A DNA stretch of 64,000 nt from Streptococcus australis ATCC 700641 (GCF_000186465.1 NZ_GL636091.1:1436981-1500980); one strand, 5' to 3'; positions 9,543 to 18,413 are shown, counted from the stretch's first letter. Translations and numbers: made by a program. The notes: generated from the letters alone by a model not told the origin.

Positions 9543-9623
9543 ATAGACTCATAATGAGCTATGGAAGGAATACCCAAAAGGGTTAAAAAAATAAAGAATT
9601 CATACTGAAAACAAGTATGAATT
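9543..9623 (-). promoter_or_regulatory. Leader hairpins of glnPQ, possible attenuator
   Basis: Transcription of glnPQ crosses a 10-bp stem (AATTCATACT/AGTATGAATT, 9597-9623) followed on the minus strand by CTTTATTTTTTTAA, which looks like an intrinsic terminator inside the leader. A second stem (ATAG.CTCAT/ATGAG.CTAT, 9543-9562) lies just before the ribosome site. No alternative antiterminator fold is obvious by eye. Confidence 0.5.
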
Positions 9624-9648
9624 TCATCATTTATTTTTTACAAGTATT

Positions 9649-9677
9649 ATCATATCATAAATGAAACCTAAAATCAA
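9649..9677 (-). promoter_or_regulatory. glnPQ promoter
   Basis: On the minus strand TTGATT (9672-9677) and TATGAT (9649-9654) are separated by 17 bases. The predicted start lies about 125 bases before the glnP ATG, leaving a long leader. Confidence 0.6.
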
Positions 9678-9694
9678 GAAATCCAACCAATCAA

Positions 9695-9711
9695 TGTCAG
9701 GTTATCTAACA
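9695..9711. promoter_or_regulatory. GlnR operator
   Basis: TGTCAGGTTATCTAACA fits the GlnR/TnrA consensus TGTNA-N7-TNACA at every fixed position on both strands. It lies 17 bases upstream of the glnPQ -35 and 10 bases before the -35 of the divergent CPBP gene. Repression of glnPQ by GlnR under nitrogen excess is established in related streptococci; its effect on the divergent gene is inference. Confidence 0.75.
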
Positions 9712-9721
9712 TGACTTTGTC

Positions 9722-9750
9722 TTGCAGTCTCAGGTTTTCTTTGTTACAAT
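9722..9750 (+). promoter_or_regulatory. Promoter of the CPBP protease gene
   Basis: TTGCAG (9722-9727) and TACAAT (9745-9750) are 17 bases apart, with a TG extension before the -10. It excludes the TTG at 9722 as a translation start and supports the ATG at 9779. Confidence 0.75.
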
Positions 9751-9778
9751 GGAGCTATTAGATAAATGGAGGCTGATG

Positions 9779-10717
9779 ATGAAGAAAGGGAAGATTATTC
9801 AGGATATAAAAACTAACACCACATGGCCAGTGCTCATTTCTACACTGTTCTATGTCTTTTTAACCTTCCTATTTGTTGAAGGTGGGCTTTGGCTTGGAAA
9901 TGAATTGCTTGGACCTTTTTCAATTGGATTAGGGTTTCTAGTAGAGCTCTTTTCACCAGGGAATGGAGGAGTAGGTGTTCAAGAGTTCTTCTACCATTAC
10001 ATTCTCTATTATGAGCTCTTCAGTTTCGTATTTATTCTTTTACTCTTTATTTTTTGGGTGAAGTTCATTGAGAAGAATCCCTTATCGACTTTAGGTTTTA
10101 TAAAAAAGAACTGGCTCAAGTATCTAGGTTGGGGAATCTTGATTTCACTGCTTCAAATGGGTGTGATTGCCCTTGTCTACCAGGTAGGGGGAATCGGGAC
10201 TTTTGAGCTGAATGAATTAAGTTTAGAACCCATTCTTTTTATTCTAGGTTTATTCCCATTTTGGCTCCTTCAAGGTGGTACAGAAGAAGTAGCCACACGG
10301 GGTTGGCTCCTAACTCGGATTGCAGCAAGAGCCAATCTACCCTTAGCGATCGTGATTTCTAGTAGTCTCTTTGGCATTCTTCATCTGGGAAATTCAGGAG
10401 TGACCTTCTTATCCGTACTGAATATTGTCCTTGATGGAGTGCTAGCTGGTCTGCTCCTTATCTACACCGACAGTATCTGGCTAGTAGTCGCCCAACACGG
10501 GACTTGGAACTATGTACAAGGAAATCTCCTTGGTTTTCAAGTCAGTGGGACGGGCGCAGATGCGTCTATCTTTAGCTTTACCATGGGATCAGGACCTGAC
10601 TGGCTAACCGGAGGAGCATTTGGTGCAGAAGGATCGATTATCACTACTTTGGTTCTTCTTGTATCCCTAGTGATTGTTTATCGCTTAGGGGAGAGGAAAG
10701 AAAAGTTTGATGACTAA
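9779..10717 (+). CDS. CPBP family intramembrane metalloprotease
   Basis: This 312-residue polytopic membrane protein carries the CPBP/CAAX-protease signature: an EE-x3-R motif in GGTEEVATRGW near 182, FGILH near 213 and an HGTWNY motif near 248. These residues are expected to bind a metal within the membrane. Bacterial members process or protect against bacteriocin-like peptides or act on prenylated-like substrates; which applies here is unknown. The start at 9779 has GGAGG 6 bases upstream and lies about 20 bases after the predicted transcription start. An ATG at 9776 is less well spaced. It is divergent from glnPQ and shares the intergenic GlnR box. Confidence 0.85.
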   Translation: MKKGKIIQDIKTNTTWPVLISTLFYVFLTFLFVEGGLWLGNELLGPFSIGLGFLVELFSPGNGGVGVQEFFYHYILYYELFSFVFILLLFIFWVKFIEKNPLSTLGFIKKNWLKYLGWGILISLLQMGVIALVYQVGGIGTFELNELSLEPILFILGLFPFWLLQGGTEEVATRGWLLTRIAARANLPLAIVISSSLFGILHLGNSGVTFLSVLNIVLDGVLAGLLLIYTDSIWLVVAQHGTWNYVQGNLLGFQVSGTGADASIFSFTMGSGPDWLTGGAFGAEGSIITTLVLLVSLVIVYRLGERKEKFDD

Positions 10718-10787
10718 CCTCTGTGTAATGGCTGAAAGTCATATATGAAAAAGACAAACACCAAAAACGACGTTTGTCTGTATTCTG

Positions 10788-10820
10788 AGTCGAACACATA
10801 TTGATGAGTTCGGCTTTTTC
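10788..10820. terminator. Terminator between the CPBP gene and the kinase gene
   Basis: AGTCGAAC/GTTCGGCT pairs around ACATATTGATGA, followed by TTTTTC. It terminates the plus-strand gene, and with A-rich flanks it may also serve the convergent kinase gene. Confidence 0.7.
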
Positions 10821-11895
10821 TATATAATAATGGGAATGATTAGTTTGACTTGTGCACCAAGATTAATATTCTCTAAATGCATAGTTCCATTATGAAGTTT
10901 CATGACGCGTTTCACGAAAGATAAACCAAGTCCATAATGACTTTCTTGAGAGGGTGTTCTTGCTTGGTCCTCTTTATAGAAAAGATTTCCGGCATGTTGT
11001 AGTATATTTTTTGAAAAACTAGATTGGTTATTCCAAATAGTTAGAACTAATTGACTATTTTCTTGTGAAATTGTTAGCTGGATTTGTGCATCATTTTCTT
11101 TTTGATGTTGTATTGCATTATTAATGATATTTGTGATTGCTCGGAAAAATAGATTGGAATGAATTGCAATTTTTGTTGATGGAGTTACTGTGTTTGTAAA
11201 AACAAATTGTGTATTTTTAGGGAGTAAAGGAGTGATGTGTTCTTTCAATTGATGAGTTACTTGTTTAATTGATATGTTTTCAAGTTGAATATCATGGTCG
11301 TAAAAGGTTTTGGAGTATTGGATGAAGTGGTTAAAATAATCGTTTAACTGAATACTTGCTTGCTCAAGATCTTTTAGACATTCCATTACTTGAGGTGTTT
11401 GTTTGGTAGATTGTAAGAATTCAGCATTTCCTCTGATGACAGTTAGAGGAGTTCGAAGATCATGTGCAGCGCTAGATACTTGAAACATGAGTTCTTTTTT
11501 TGTTCTTTTTCAAGTTCAATCCTATTTTTTATATCAGATTGCATTTTTTCGATTAGTTCATTTGTTTCAATAAATTCTTTAATCTGCAAATGGTGATGTT
11601 CATTTTTGGTGAAATATAGACCACTATGATAAACCATGTTCATTTCTTTTTGAATCTTGGTTAATAACCGTCTAATATTTATTACAATGATAAAAATTAA
11701 AATGATGCAAAGATAAATCCAAGAACTGACGCTAAAAAATAAAGCAAAGTGATTGGCATTTTTCTCATTAATTCCAGATACAGAAGATAGAAGAGCTGGA
11801 ACTATGTAAAAAAGTATCAGACATAGAAGAAATTGCCAAATGATTTTAAGGTAGGTACGCTTAATGAGTTGCTTGATTGTCAATTCTTTTTCCAT
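10820..11895 (-). pseudogene. Sensor histidine kinase, frame interrupted at an A7 run
   Basis: Two overlapping frames together encode one kinase. The first (11895 down to 11443) has two membrane helices (about residues 15-38 and 55-80) separated by only a dozen residues, then a linker ending in EKEQKK. The second (11488 down to 10820) supplies the H-box AAHDLRTPLTV, the N-box ITNIINNAIQH and the G2 motif GLGLSFVKR. The usual DxGxG G1 box is replaced by WNNQSS. Joining them needs a -1 shift at 11495-11501, where the coding strand reads CAA AAA AAG, giving ...EQKKELMFQVSSAAHDL. Start at 11895: GGAGG lies about 8 bases upstream. The short extracellular loop recalls kinases that sense through a partner transporter. 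It could be a broken gene, an assembly error, or programmed slippage. Confidence 0.75.
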
Positions 11896-12551
11896 TTGTA
11901 TCCTCCTCCCCATACTGTTTTAATGGGATCAATTTGATGAATCTTAAATTTTTGTCTGATTTGATAGATATATTCAGTAATGGATCGTAGTTGTGCATCA
12001 GAGTCTACAGGATAGAGGTAATTGTAAAGTTCTTCTATGCTAAATATTCGGTTCTCATTTTTTGCTAAAAGATAAAGTAAATCAAACTCTCGCTTAGTTA
12101 GTGATATTCTCTTTGATTGATAATAAACTTCTTGACGATCTCGATTAAAAGTTATATTTGAATCCATCTCTTCTTTAGAGGCATGATGTGATCTTTCTTC
12201 TCTACGAAGATGCATTTGAATTCTTGCAATTAATTCTTTAATGCTGAATGGTTTTGTGATGTAATCATCTGCCCCAGCTTGAATCCCTTTTAGTAAATCT
12301 TCTTCAAAATCTTTAGCGGTTAGAAATAGGATTGGGGTAGCAATTTGTGAACGAATGGAGAGACAGATTTCTAAACCAGAAATAGGCATCATAACGTCAA
12401 GTAAAATTAGATCGAATCCAGTAAAGTCACAGATATTGATCTCCTCTATATATTTACGAGTTTCCACGTGAAAGTTGTTCGCTTTTAATGCATTCCCTAT
12501 TAATCGTAAGATTTTTTCATCATCGTCAATGGCTAAAATTTTATACGTCAT
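11880..12551 (-). CDS. OmpR-family response regulator
   Basis: The 223-residue regulator has an N-terminal receiver domain with the acidic pocket at IDDD (9-11), phospho-acceptor Asp52 in LLLDVMMP, Thr78 and Lys100 in ITKPF. A C-terminal winged helix (about 130-222) ends in VWGGGYKWKK, a form common in regulators paired with peptide-antibiotic ABC transporters. It overlaps the kinase start by 16 bases, so the two are coupled. It is divergent from the ABC cassette at 12710 and probably regulates it. An extended -10 (TGCTATAAT, minus strand near 12575) lies just upstream, with AGGAGG-type ribosome site. Confidence 0.92.
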   Translation of the reverse strand: MTYKILAIDDDEKILRLIGNALKANNFHVETRKYIEEINICDFTGFDLILLDVMMPISGLEICLSIRSQIATPILFLTAKDFEEDLLKGIQAGADDYITKPFSIKELIARIQMHLRREERSHHASKEEMDSNITFNRDRQEVYYQSKRISLTKREFDLLYLLAKNENRIFSIEELYNYLYPVDSDAQLRSITEYIYQIRQKFKIHQIDPIKTVWGGGYKWKKN

Positions 12552-12631
12552 AGTTCCTCCAATTATATGAGCATATTATAGCAAATATGGAATGCAATTT
12601 GTTAGAAATGAAAAAAATTATTATTCTGAGA

Positions 12632-12657
12632 TTTTCCTGATTTTCTCCTGTTATACT
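12632..12657 (+). promoter_or_regulatory. ABC cassette promoter with direct repeats
   Basis: TATACT at 12652-12657 has a TG extension and no good -35. Immediately before it are two similar direct repeats, TTTTCCTG (12632) and TTTTCTCCTG (12641), spaced about 9-10 bases apart. That spacing suits binding by an OmpR-type regulator that replaces the missing -35 contact. The regulator link is inference. Confidence 0.4.
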
Positions 12658-12709
12658 TACTCCAAGTGAAGGTGGAATTTCACTAAAAGTCTGAAAGGAA
12701 AAAGAATGA

Positions 12710-13420
12710 ATGATAACAATTCAAAAGCTACATAAGGAATATAATAATAAAATTGTCCTTCAAAACGTGTCTTTCAAAGCTAAGAAAGGTGAGATTACTG
12801 GATTGATTGGACCGAATGGATCCGGAAAATCAACTTTAATTAGAATTTTACTTGGTTTAGAAAATAGTCAAATGGGAATGGCGTTGATCGATGGCAAAAA
12901 ATACTCTCAATTGGGAGATAATCCTTTTTGTATTGTTGGATCATTTCTCGATAGTTGTCAACCTTACCCAACCAGAACAGGATTCCAGCATCTTCGGTGG
13001 ATTGGCTTGGCTTGTGGGGTTGATAGAAATAGGTGCAAGGAATGTTTAGAGTTGGTGGGGTTAAGTGAAGCTAAAAATAAAAAAGTAAAAGACTATTCAT
13101 TAGGAATGAAGCAACGTCTTGGGTTAGCAACAGCCTTATTAGCAAATCCTGACATCTTAATTTTAGATGAACCAATCAATGGACTAGATCCAGAAGGAAT
13201 TCGCTGGGTACGTAATTTTTTACAATCTTTTGTCAATGAAGGTAAAACTGTCTTAATGACCAGTCATTATATGAGTGAGTTAGAATTAACTGTAGATCAT
13301 CTAGTTGGTATTTCTAATGGGAAAATTGTTATTGATGCTCCTACAAAAGATATTTTGAAAGAGTTTGGATCTTTTGAGGAAGCATATTTTAAGGCGCTCG
13401 AAGGGAAAGAAGGTGAATAA
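12710..13420 (+). CDS. ABC transporter ATPase, antibiotic-peptide type
   Basis: This 236-residue ATPase has Walker A GPNGSGKST near 36-44, signature YSLGMKQR near 128, Walker B LILDEPINGLD near 150 and the switch TSHYMSE. The LGMKQR signature with the INGLDPEGI stretch is typical of exporter ATPases of the LanF/BcrA type, which pair with two separate six-helix permeases to remove antimicrobial peptides (family knowledge). The two following genes are such permeases. The start follows AAAGGA. Function in bacteriocin or lantibiotic immunity is likely but unproven. Confidence 0.88.
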   Translation: MITIQKLHKEYNNKIVLQNVSFKAKKGEITGLIGPNGSGKSTLIRILLGLENSQMGMALIDGKKYSQLGDNPFCIVGSFLDSCQPYPTRTGFQHLRWIGLACGVDRNRCKECLELVGLSEAKNKKVKDYSLGMKQRLGLATALLANPDILILDEPINGLDPEGIRWVRNFLQSFVNEGKTVLMTSHYMSELELTVDHLVGISNGKIVIDAPTKDILKEFGSFEEAYFKALEGKEGE

Positions 13421-13421
13421 T

Positions 13422-14234
13422 ATGTTGAAACGTTCCTTTTTTAGTGACCTCTATAAATATTGTAGTTTAGCTACTTTTAAATTCACTTTTTTTCTTATTT
13501 TGGGAGTCAGCATATTTTTTACAATTCAAAATATTCAGGTGATAAATGCCTTAGTAGAAGGAAATGGCCAAGCAGTTAACCTTGAACCGTCTATGTTATC
13601 ATCGAATCTAGTCTATACAGTCAGGGATGCTCTCTTATCCTCCCCCTACCAAGCAAGTGTTATTTTCTTGCCAATCTTGGTTTCACTTGTTTATTCAACC
13701 CATTACCAATTTGGTGATGATAATTTTACTCAGTTATTGATCCCAAACTGGAAAGTTCGTCTTACTGGGTTTATGGCAAGTTCGATTGTCTTATCGTTAC
13801 TTTCTACTTTAATAATTTCTATAGTAAATGCTGTTATCTTACTCATTTTTCTAGATTCAACTTTAAAGAATTATTTAGAATTGACTTTGTTCTTAGATGT
13901 TACGGTAAGAGTTATGATATTTGCAATCGTTCTTACTTTATTAGCTTTACTTTTCGTAATCGTAACGAAAAAATCAATGACTGCATTAATTGCAGATGTT
14001 ATATTATTGGTAATCAGTTTATCAGGTATTCTAAGAGGAATTTCCTCTAAAATAGAAAATCTATTGCCTTTGATTGGAGCAAAGTCATTTGCATTTGGCC
14101 GAATCGAAGGGAGTCAAATGAGCCAATTGTACGGCTTTACACTTTTAGTAGTAGAAGGGATCTTGTTCTTGGTGTTCATAATGGTTGTAGAAATGATTCG
14201 AATGAGGAGGAAGAATGGCAAGAATATTTTTTAG
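13422..14234 (+). CDS. ABC-2 type permease, first subunit
   Basis: This 270-residue membrane protein has about six hydrophobic helices and a large loop after the first helix (near 45-85). I start it at the ATG at 13422, one base after the ATPase stop, because GAAGGTG lies before it. The longer frame begins inside the ATPase gene. It overlaps the next permease gene by 20 bases, so the three genes form one operon. The sequence is AT-rich compared with uvrB and lepA in the same window. Role: membrane channel half of the exporter (inference from position and topology). Confidence 0.8.
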   Translation: MLKRSFFSDLYKYCSLATFKFTFFLILGVSIFFTIQNIQVINALVEGNGQAVNLEPSMLSSNLVYTVRDALLSSPYQASVIFLPILVSLVYSTHYQFGDDNFTQLLIPNWKVRLTGFMASSIVLSLLSTLIISIVNAVILLIFLDSTLKNYLELTLFLDVTVRVMIFAIVLTLLALLFVIVTKKSMTALIADVILLVISLSGILRGISSKIENLLPLIGAKSFAFGRIEGSQMSQLYGFTLLVVEGILFLVFIMVVEMIRMRRKNGKNIF

Positions 14235-14904
14235 TCTGATCGTCAAAAAATATAGTTTAAGACCTGTAAAGTACCAGATAGCTATACAGTCACTTTTGAT
14301 AGGTTTTGTGTGTCTCTTCGGTGTGTTACCAGTTTCAATCAATGATACTGTTGTACAATTATCTATAAAGCAAGCTCTTGTTTTTGCCTCAATGCTCTCT
14401 GTTAGTATTGGGTGTGTTAATGCATTTGTTGAGTTACAATCACATGAAACAAAACTAGTTTATTTGGTAAGTGGAAAAAGGATCTTCAGTTCAATTAGGA
14501 TCCTGTTCGTAGAGTTATGTGATGTAGTACTACAATCAACCTTGTATTTCATTGTACTGCTTATATGGTTTCATTTTTTTAGTAGCGAAAATGGTGTCAG
14601 TTTAGAAATTTTCAGCTTCTATTTGATTGGCTCCATCCAATACTTTTTGATTTCTCACTTTTTAAGTTATTTTTTCAAAAGTCCAATGGGGAGTTTAGCT
14701 ATTTTATTTCTATTTCCTATTTTAGTACAACCATTCATAGAAAGAGTAGTGGAACCATTGACTAGTTACCTATTTTATAATATTGTTGCAGATACAATAT
14801 TAGGGAGAGCTTCCAATCTGCAACTCTGTATTTACGTTATTGGACTGGTATGTTCACTTGGAGCAACAATCTACTTATTGGTAAGGAATCAAGAAGTTAA
14901 GTAA
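14215..14904 (+). CDS. ABC-2 type permease, second subunit
   Basis: This 229-residue protein with about six hydrophobic segments overlaps the 3' end of the first permease gene. An AGGAGGAAG ribosome site lies just before its ATG, inside the upstream gene. The first and second permeases share topology but little obvious sequence, as in LanE/LanG pairs. The last residues form a helix ending in a short cytoplasmic tail (VRNQEVK). It is the final gene of the cassette, and a terminator follows about 95 bases later. Confidence 0.75.
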   Translation: MARIFFSLIVKKYSLRPVKYQIAIQSLLIGFVCLFGVLPVSINDTVVQLSIKQALVFASMLSVSIGCVNAFVELQSHETKLVYLVSGKRIFSSIRILFVELCDVVLQSTLYFIVLLIWFHFFSSENGVSLEIFSFYLIGSIQYFLISHFLSYFFKSPMGSLAILFLFPILVQPFIERVVEPLTSYLFYNIVADTILGRASNLQLCIYVIGLVCSLGATIYLLVRNQEVK

Positions 14905-14997
14905 TAAATAAAAATGATACTGATGAGCAAACCTTGCTAATTTTGTAAATCAATGACATTGATGTTTATTACGTATTGCATGGTTTTAGAATAAAAG

Positions 14998-15038
14998 ACA
15001 AGACTTTCGAAGTAATTGCGAGAGTCTTGTTTAGTTTT
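14998..15038 (+). terminator. Terminator after the ABC cassette
   Basis: ACAAGACT pairs with AGTCTTGT around an 18-base loop that can add further pairs, followed by TTAGTTTTTA. The rest of the 14905-15194 gap holds the uvrB promoter; a 62-codon open frame there has no ribosome site and is not credible. Confidence 0.7.
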
Positions 15039-15158
15039 TATGCTAATGCGTGTCCAATTAATGATGTTGTAATTCGGACATATCCCGATTTAACGTATCA
15101 TTTTGTAACATGTTGTCTTCTCTCTTCATTCCTCATCACAGAGAATTCTGGTGATTTA

Positions 15159-15167
15159 TGGTAAAAT
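15159..15167 (+). promoter_or_regulatory. uvrB extended -10
   Basis: TGGTAAAAT lies 28 bases before the uvrB ATG. I see no clear -35 and no SOS-type operator. Confidence 0.5.
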
Positions 15168-15194
15168 AAGGTCTATATATGAGAGGACAAAGAG

Positions 15195-17183
15195 ATGATT
15201 AATCGAGTAACAGACAACAAATTTAAACTAGTATCAAAATACCAACCGTCTGGGGACCAACCGCAGGCCATCGAGCAGTTGGTAGATAACATCGAGGGAG
15301 GCGAGAAGGCCCAAATCTTGATGGGGGCGACTGGTACGGGCAAGACCTATACCATGAGTCAAGTCATTGCCCAAGTGAATAAACCGACCTTGGTCATCGC
15401 CCACAATAAAACCCTAGCAGGCCAGCTCTATGGAGAGTTCAAGGAATTTTTCCCTGAAAATGCGGTCGAGTATTTCGTCTCTTACTACGATTACTACCAG
15501 CCTGAAGCCTATGTGCCTTCGAGTGATACCTATATCGAAAAAGATAGCTCGGTCAATGATGAGATTGACAAGCTTCGTCACTCAGCAACCTCAGCCCTCT
15601 TAGAGCGCAATGACGTCATTGTAGTTGCGTCTGTTTCATGTATCTATGGGTTGGGTTCTCCCAAAGAATACTCGGATAGCGTGGTGAGCCTACGCCCAGG
15701 TCTCGAGATTTCTCGCGATAAACTGCTGAACGACTTGGTGGATATCCAGTTTGAGCGCAATGACATCGACTTTCAACGGGGGAAATTCCGTGTCCGTGGG
15801 GATGTGGTCGAGATTTTCCCAGCTTCGCGTGATGAACATGCCTTTCGCGTTGAGTTTTTCGGGGACGAAATTGATCGCATCCGTGAGGTCGAAGCTTTGA
15901 CGGGTCAAGTCCTTGGTGAAGTGGACCACTTAGCGATCTTCCCAGCCACTCACTTCGTGACCAATGATGACCATATGGAAGTAGCCATAGCCAAGATTCA
16001 GGCGGAACTAGAAGAACAGTTGAAAGTCTTTGAAAAAGAAGGCAAGCTCTTAGAAGCCCAGCGCCTGAAACAACGGACCGAGTATGATATTGAAATGCTT
16101 AGGGAAATGGGCTACACCAATGGGGTAGAAAACTACTCCCGTCACATGGACGGACGGAGTGAAGGAGAGCCACCTTACACCCTTCTTGACTTCTTCCCAG
16201 AAGATTTTCTCATTATGATTGACGAAAGCCACATGACCATGGGACAAATCAAGGGAATGTACAATGGAGACCGCTCGCGTAAGGAGATGTTGGTCAACTA
16301 TGGTTTCCGTTTGCCGTCTGCTCTGGATAACCGGCCTCTTCGTCGTGAGGAGTTTGAAAGTCATGTCCATCAGATCGTCTATGTGTCTGCGACACCAGGC
16401 GATTATGAGATGGAACAAACTGATACCGTCATCGAGCAAATCATTCGTCCGACTGGTCTTCTGGATCCAGAGGTGGAAGTGCGTCCGACTATGGGACAAA
16501 TGGACGATCTCTTGGGTGAGATCAATGCGCGAGTAGAACGTGGAGAGCGGACCTTTGTCACCACCCTGACCAAGAAGATGGCAGAAGATTTGACGGACTA
16601 CTTCAAGGAAATGGGCGTCAAGGTGAAATACATGCACTCGGACATTAAGACCTTGGAGCGGACGGAGATTATCCGTGATTTGCGTTTGGGTGTCTTTGAT
16701 GTACTTGTCGGTATCAACCTTCTTCGGGAAGGGATAGACGTACCAGAAGTTAGTCTGGTGGCTATTCTTGATGCGGACAAGGAAGGTTTTCTCCGTAATG
16801 AACGCGGACTGATCCAGACCATCGGTCGTGCAGCCCGTAATAGCGAAGGCCATGTCATCATGTATGCGGATACCATGACCCAGTCTATGCAACGTGCGAT
16901 TGATGAAACAGCTCGTCGTCGTCAGATTCAGATGGCCTATAACGAAGAGCATGGCATTGTCCCACAAACCATCAAGAAAGAAATCCGTGATCTCATCTCT
17001 GTTACCAAGGTTGTGGCTAAGGAAGAGGACAAGGAAGTGGATATCACCAGTCTCAACCGCCAAGAGCGCAAAGAACTGGTCAAAAAACTGCAAGGTCAGA
17101 TGCAGGCCGCTGTCGAAGTGCTTGATTTCGAGTTGGCAGCTCAGATCCGTGATATGATGTTGGAAGTCAAGGCCTTGGATTAG
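15195..17183 (+). CDS. uvrB: Excinuclease ABC subunit B
   Basis: This 662-residue DNA-repair helicase has the normal UvrB length. Walker A GATGTGKT lies at 44-51, and the beta-hairpin that clamps damaged DNA is seen in [20 protein letters not shown] (about 96-115). The DESH box is near 342, the helicase motif QTIGRAARN near 540, and the C-terminal UVR domain (about 625-660) is where UvrC binds. With UvrA and UvrC it finds and verifies bulky lesions and positions the dual incisions. The start follows AGAGGA. The gene is GC-richer than the ABC cassette before it. Confidence 0.98.
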   Translation: MINRVTDNKFKLVSKYQPSGDQPQAIEQLVDNIEGGEKAQILMGATGTGKTYTMSQVIAQVNKPTLVIAHNKTLAGQLYGEFKEFFPENAVEYFVSYYDYYQPEAYVPSSDTYIEKDSSVNDEIDKLRHSATSALLERNDVIVVASVSCIYGLGSPKEYSDSVVSLRPGLEISRDKLLNDLVDIQFERNDIDFQRGKFRVRGDVVEIFPASRDEHAFRVEFFGDEIDRIREVEALTGQVLGEVDHLAIFPATHFVTNDDHMEVAIAKIQAELEEQLKVFEKEGKLLEAQRLKQRTEYDIEMLREMGYTNGVENYSRHMDGRSEGEPPYTLLDFFPEDFLIMIDESHMTMGQIKGMYNGDRSRKEMLVNYGFRLPSALDNRPLRREEFESHVHQIVYVSATPGDYEMEQTDTVIEQIIRPTGLLDPEVEVRPTMGQMDDLLGEINARVERGERTFVTTLTKKMAEDLTDYFKEMGVKVKYMHSDIKTLERTEIIRDLRLGVFDVLVGINLLREGIDVPEVSLVAILDADKEGFLRNERGLIQTIGRAARNSEGHVIMYADTMTQSMQRAIDETARRRQIQMAYNEEHGIVPQTIKKEIRDLISVTKVVAKEEDKEVDITSLNRQERKELVKKLQGQMQAAVEVLDFELAAQIRDMMLEVKALD

Positions 17184-17197
17184 ATAGGATAAAACGA

Positions 17198-17695
17198 ATG
17201 AAGATTATCATTAAAATAATGGAAACTCCTGAAGAGATAGAAGGAAAATCTCTGGTTCACTGGCAAACATGGAGGGAGTCTTATGACGACCTTTTGCCTC
17301 CAGAATTTCAGGAGACGATGACATTGGATAGATGTCGTTTCTTTAGTCAAAAGTATCCAGAAAATACCTTGATCGCGATGGATGGAAAGAAGGTCGTTGG
17401 ATTTATCAGCTATGGAAATTACCATGATGAGACCATTCAAGCTGGTGAAATCATTGCCTTATATGTTTTAAAAGATTACTATGGAAAAGGTGTGAGTAAA
17501 CAGTTAATGCATGCTGCATTTGTTGCTCTTGATCATTTTTCTGAAATTTATTTATGGGTATTGAAAGATAATAAGCGTGCCATTGCTTTTTATCAAAAAA
17601 TGGGTTTTACTTTGGATGGTCAAGAAAAAATTCGTGAACTTGGAAAACCTGTTAAGGAATTGCGGATGATGTGTTCTTCAAACAAAAATTCCTAA
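17198..17695 (+). CDS. GNAT family N-acetyltransferase
   Basis: This 165-residue protein has the acetyl-CoA fold. The strand-helix motif EIIALYVLKDYYGKGVSKQLM (about 88-108) carries the pyrophosphate-binding turn YYGKG, and WVLKDNKRAIAFYQKMGF near 125-142 is the conserved motif-B helix. It begins 14 bases after uvrB and may be cotranscribed with it. The acetylated substrate (polyamine, peptide or other amine) cannot be deduced. Confidence 0.85.
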   Translation: MKIIIKIMETPEEIEGKSLVHWQTWRESYDDLLPPEFQETMTLDRCRFFSQKYPENTLIAMDGKKVVGFISYGNYHDETIQAGEIIALYVLKDYYGKGVSKQLMHAAFVALDHFSEIYLWVLKDNKRAIAFYQKMGFTLDGQEKIRELGKPVKELRMMCSSNKNS

Positions 17696-17789
17696 AAGAC
17701 GTATCTATCAATCTTTGAGCCATTATCAATTAATCAAGTATAAAGAATGAAAGAGATTGAACGAAAAAAAGACTTGAAGGAGAATACGA

Positions 17790-18413
17790 ATGAAAATTTT
17801 AGTCATCAATGGGCATCCTGATAAGGAAAGTTACTGTCAGGCTATTTTTCAAACTATTGTCGAAAATATTGACTCAGGTCGCCATGAACTTGAAGTCATC
17901 AACCTTAATGAAGAGGACTTTGATCCTGTTTTACGTTATGGCTATCGAAAACGGATGGAAGAAGATTCTTTTATCCTTCGTTCTCAAGAATTAATCCAGT
18001 GGGCGGATCACTTGATCTTTGTTTATCCCATCTGGTGGAGTAGTATGCCGAGCCTTATGAAGGGCTGGATCGACCGGGTCTTTACACCGGGGATTGCCTA
18101 CTCGGCCAATGACCAGGGAAGCTTTATCTGGAATTACCTTAGAGGCGAGCAATTTAAGAAGTTGCTCAAAGGGAAAACAGCCAGTATTTATGCGACTTCC
18201 ATGGCGCCAACTTGGTGGTACAAGATCTTTTCAGGCCCTCTCAACATTCCAGATAGTTATGGCATCTCTGTTTTGAAGAATGCAGTTTTGAACCACTGTG
18301 GGATTAAAACCAAGCGCGTCTGCATCTTGGGAGAAGTCGGCCGGGATGTGAACACCGCTAGCATACGGGAACAGCATCTCCGAAAGGTAGCAGCAGAAGT
18401 GAAGAAACTCTGA
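17790..18413 (+). CDS. NAD(P)H-dependent quinone/flavin oxidoreductase, flavodoxin-like
   Basis: This 207-residue protein of the flavodoxin-2 fold (MdaB/KefF/NQO type) starts with MKILVINGHPDKESYCQA, the FMN phosphate loop. IFVYPIWWSSMPSLMKGWIDRV (about 75-97) is the family's signature around the isoalloxazine ring. It likely reduces quinones or other electrophiles by two electrons in the cytoplasm. GAAGGAGAA precedes the ATG by a few bases. The gene stands alone. Confidence 0.88.
   Translation: MKILVINGHPDKESYCQAIFQTIVENIDSGRHELEVINLNEEDFDPVLRYGYRKRMEEDSFILRSQELIQWADHLIFVYPIWWSSMPSLMKGWIDRVFTPGIAYSANDQGSFIWNYLRGEQFKKLLKGKTASIYATSMAPTWWYKIFSGPLNIPDSYGISVLKNAVLNHCGIKTKRVCILGEVGRDVNTASIREQHLRKVAAEVKKL

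Noticed and set aside
9722..9778. A longer N-terminus for the CPBP protease starting at TTG 9722
   Set aside because: A good -35/-10 pair lies inside this stretch, so it is not transcribed from that promoter, and GGAGG is correctly spaced only for 9779.
14976..15164. A 62-codon frame between the ABC cassette and uvrB
   Set aside because: No ribosome site, and it runs through the terminator hairpin and the uvrB promoter.
16050..17093. A 347-codon open frame on the minus strand inside uvrB
   Set aside because: It is wholly antisense to a highly conserved gene, its composition (many His, Phe, Cys) is that of a reverse-strand shadow, and it has no ribosome site or promoter.
17784..17793. TACGAATGA, similar to the competence cin box TACGAATA
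   Set aside because: It lies between the ribosome site and the ATG of the quinone reductase gene, so it cannot be that gene's promoter.
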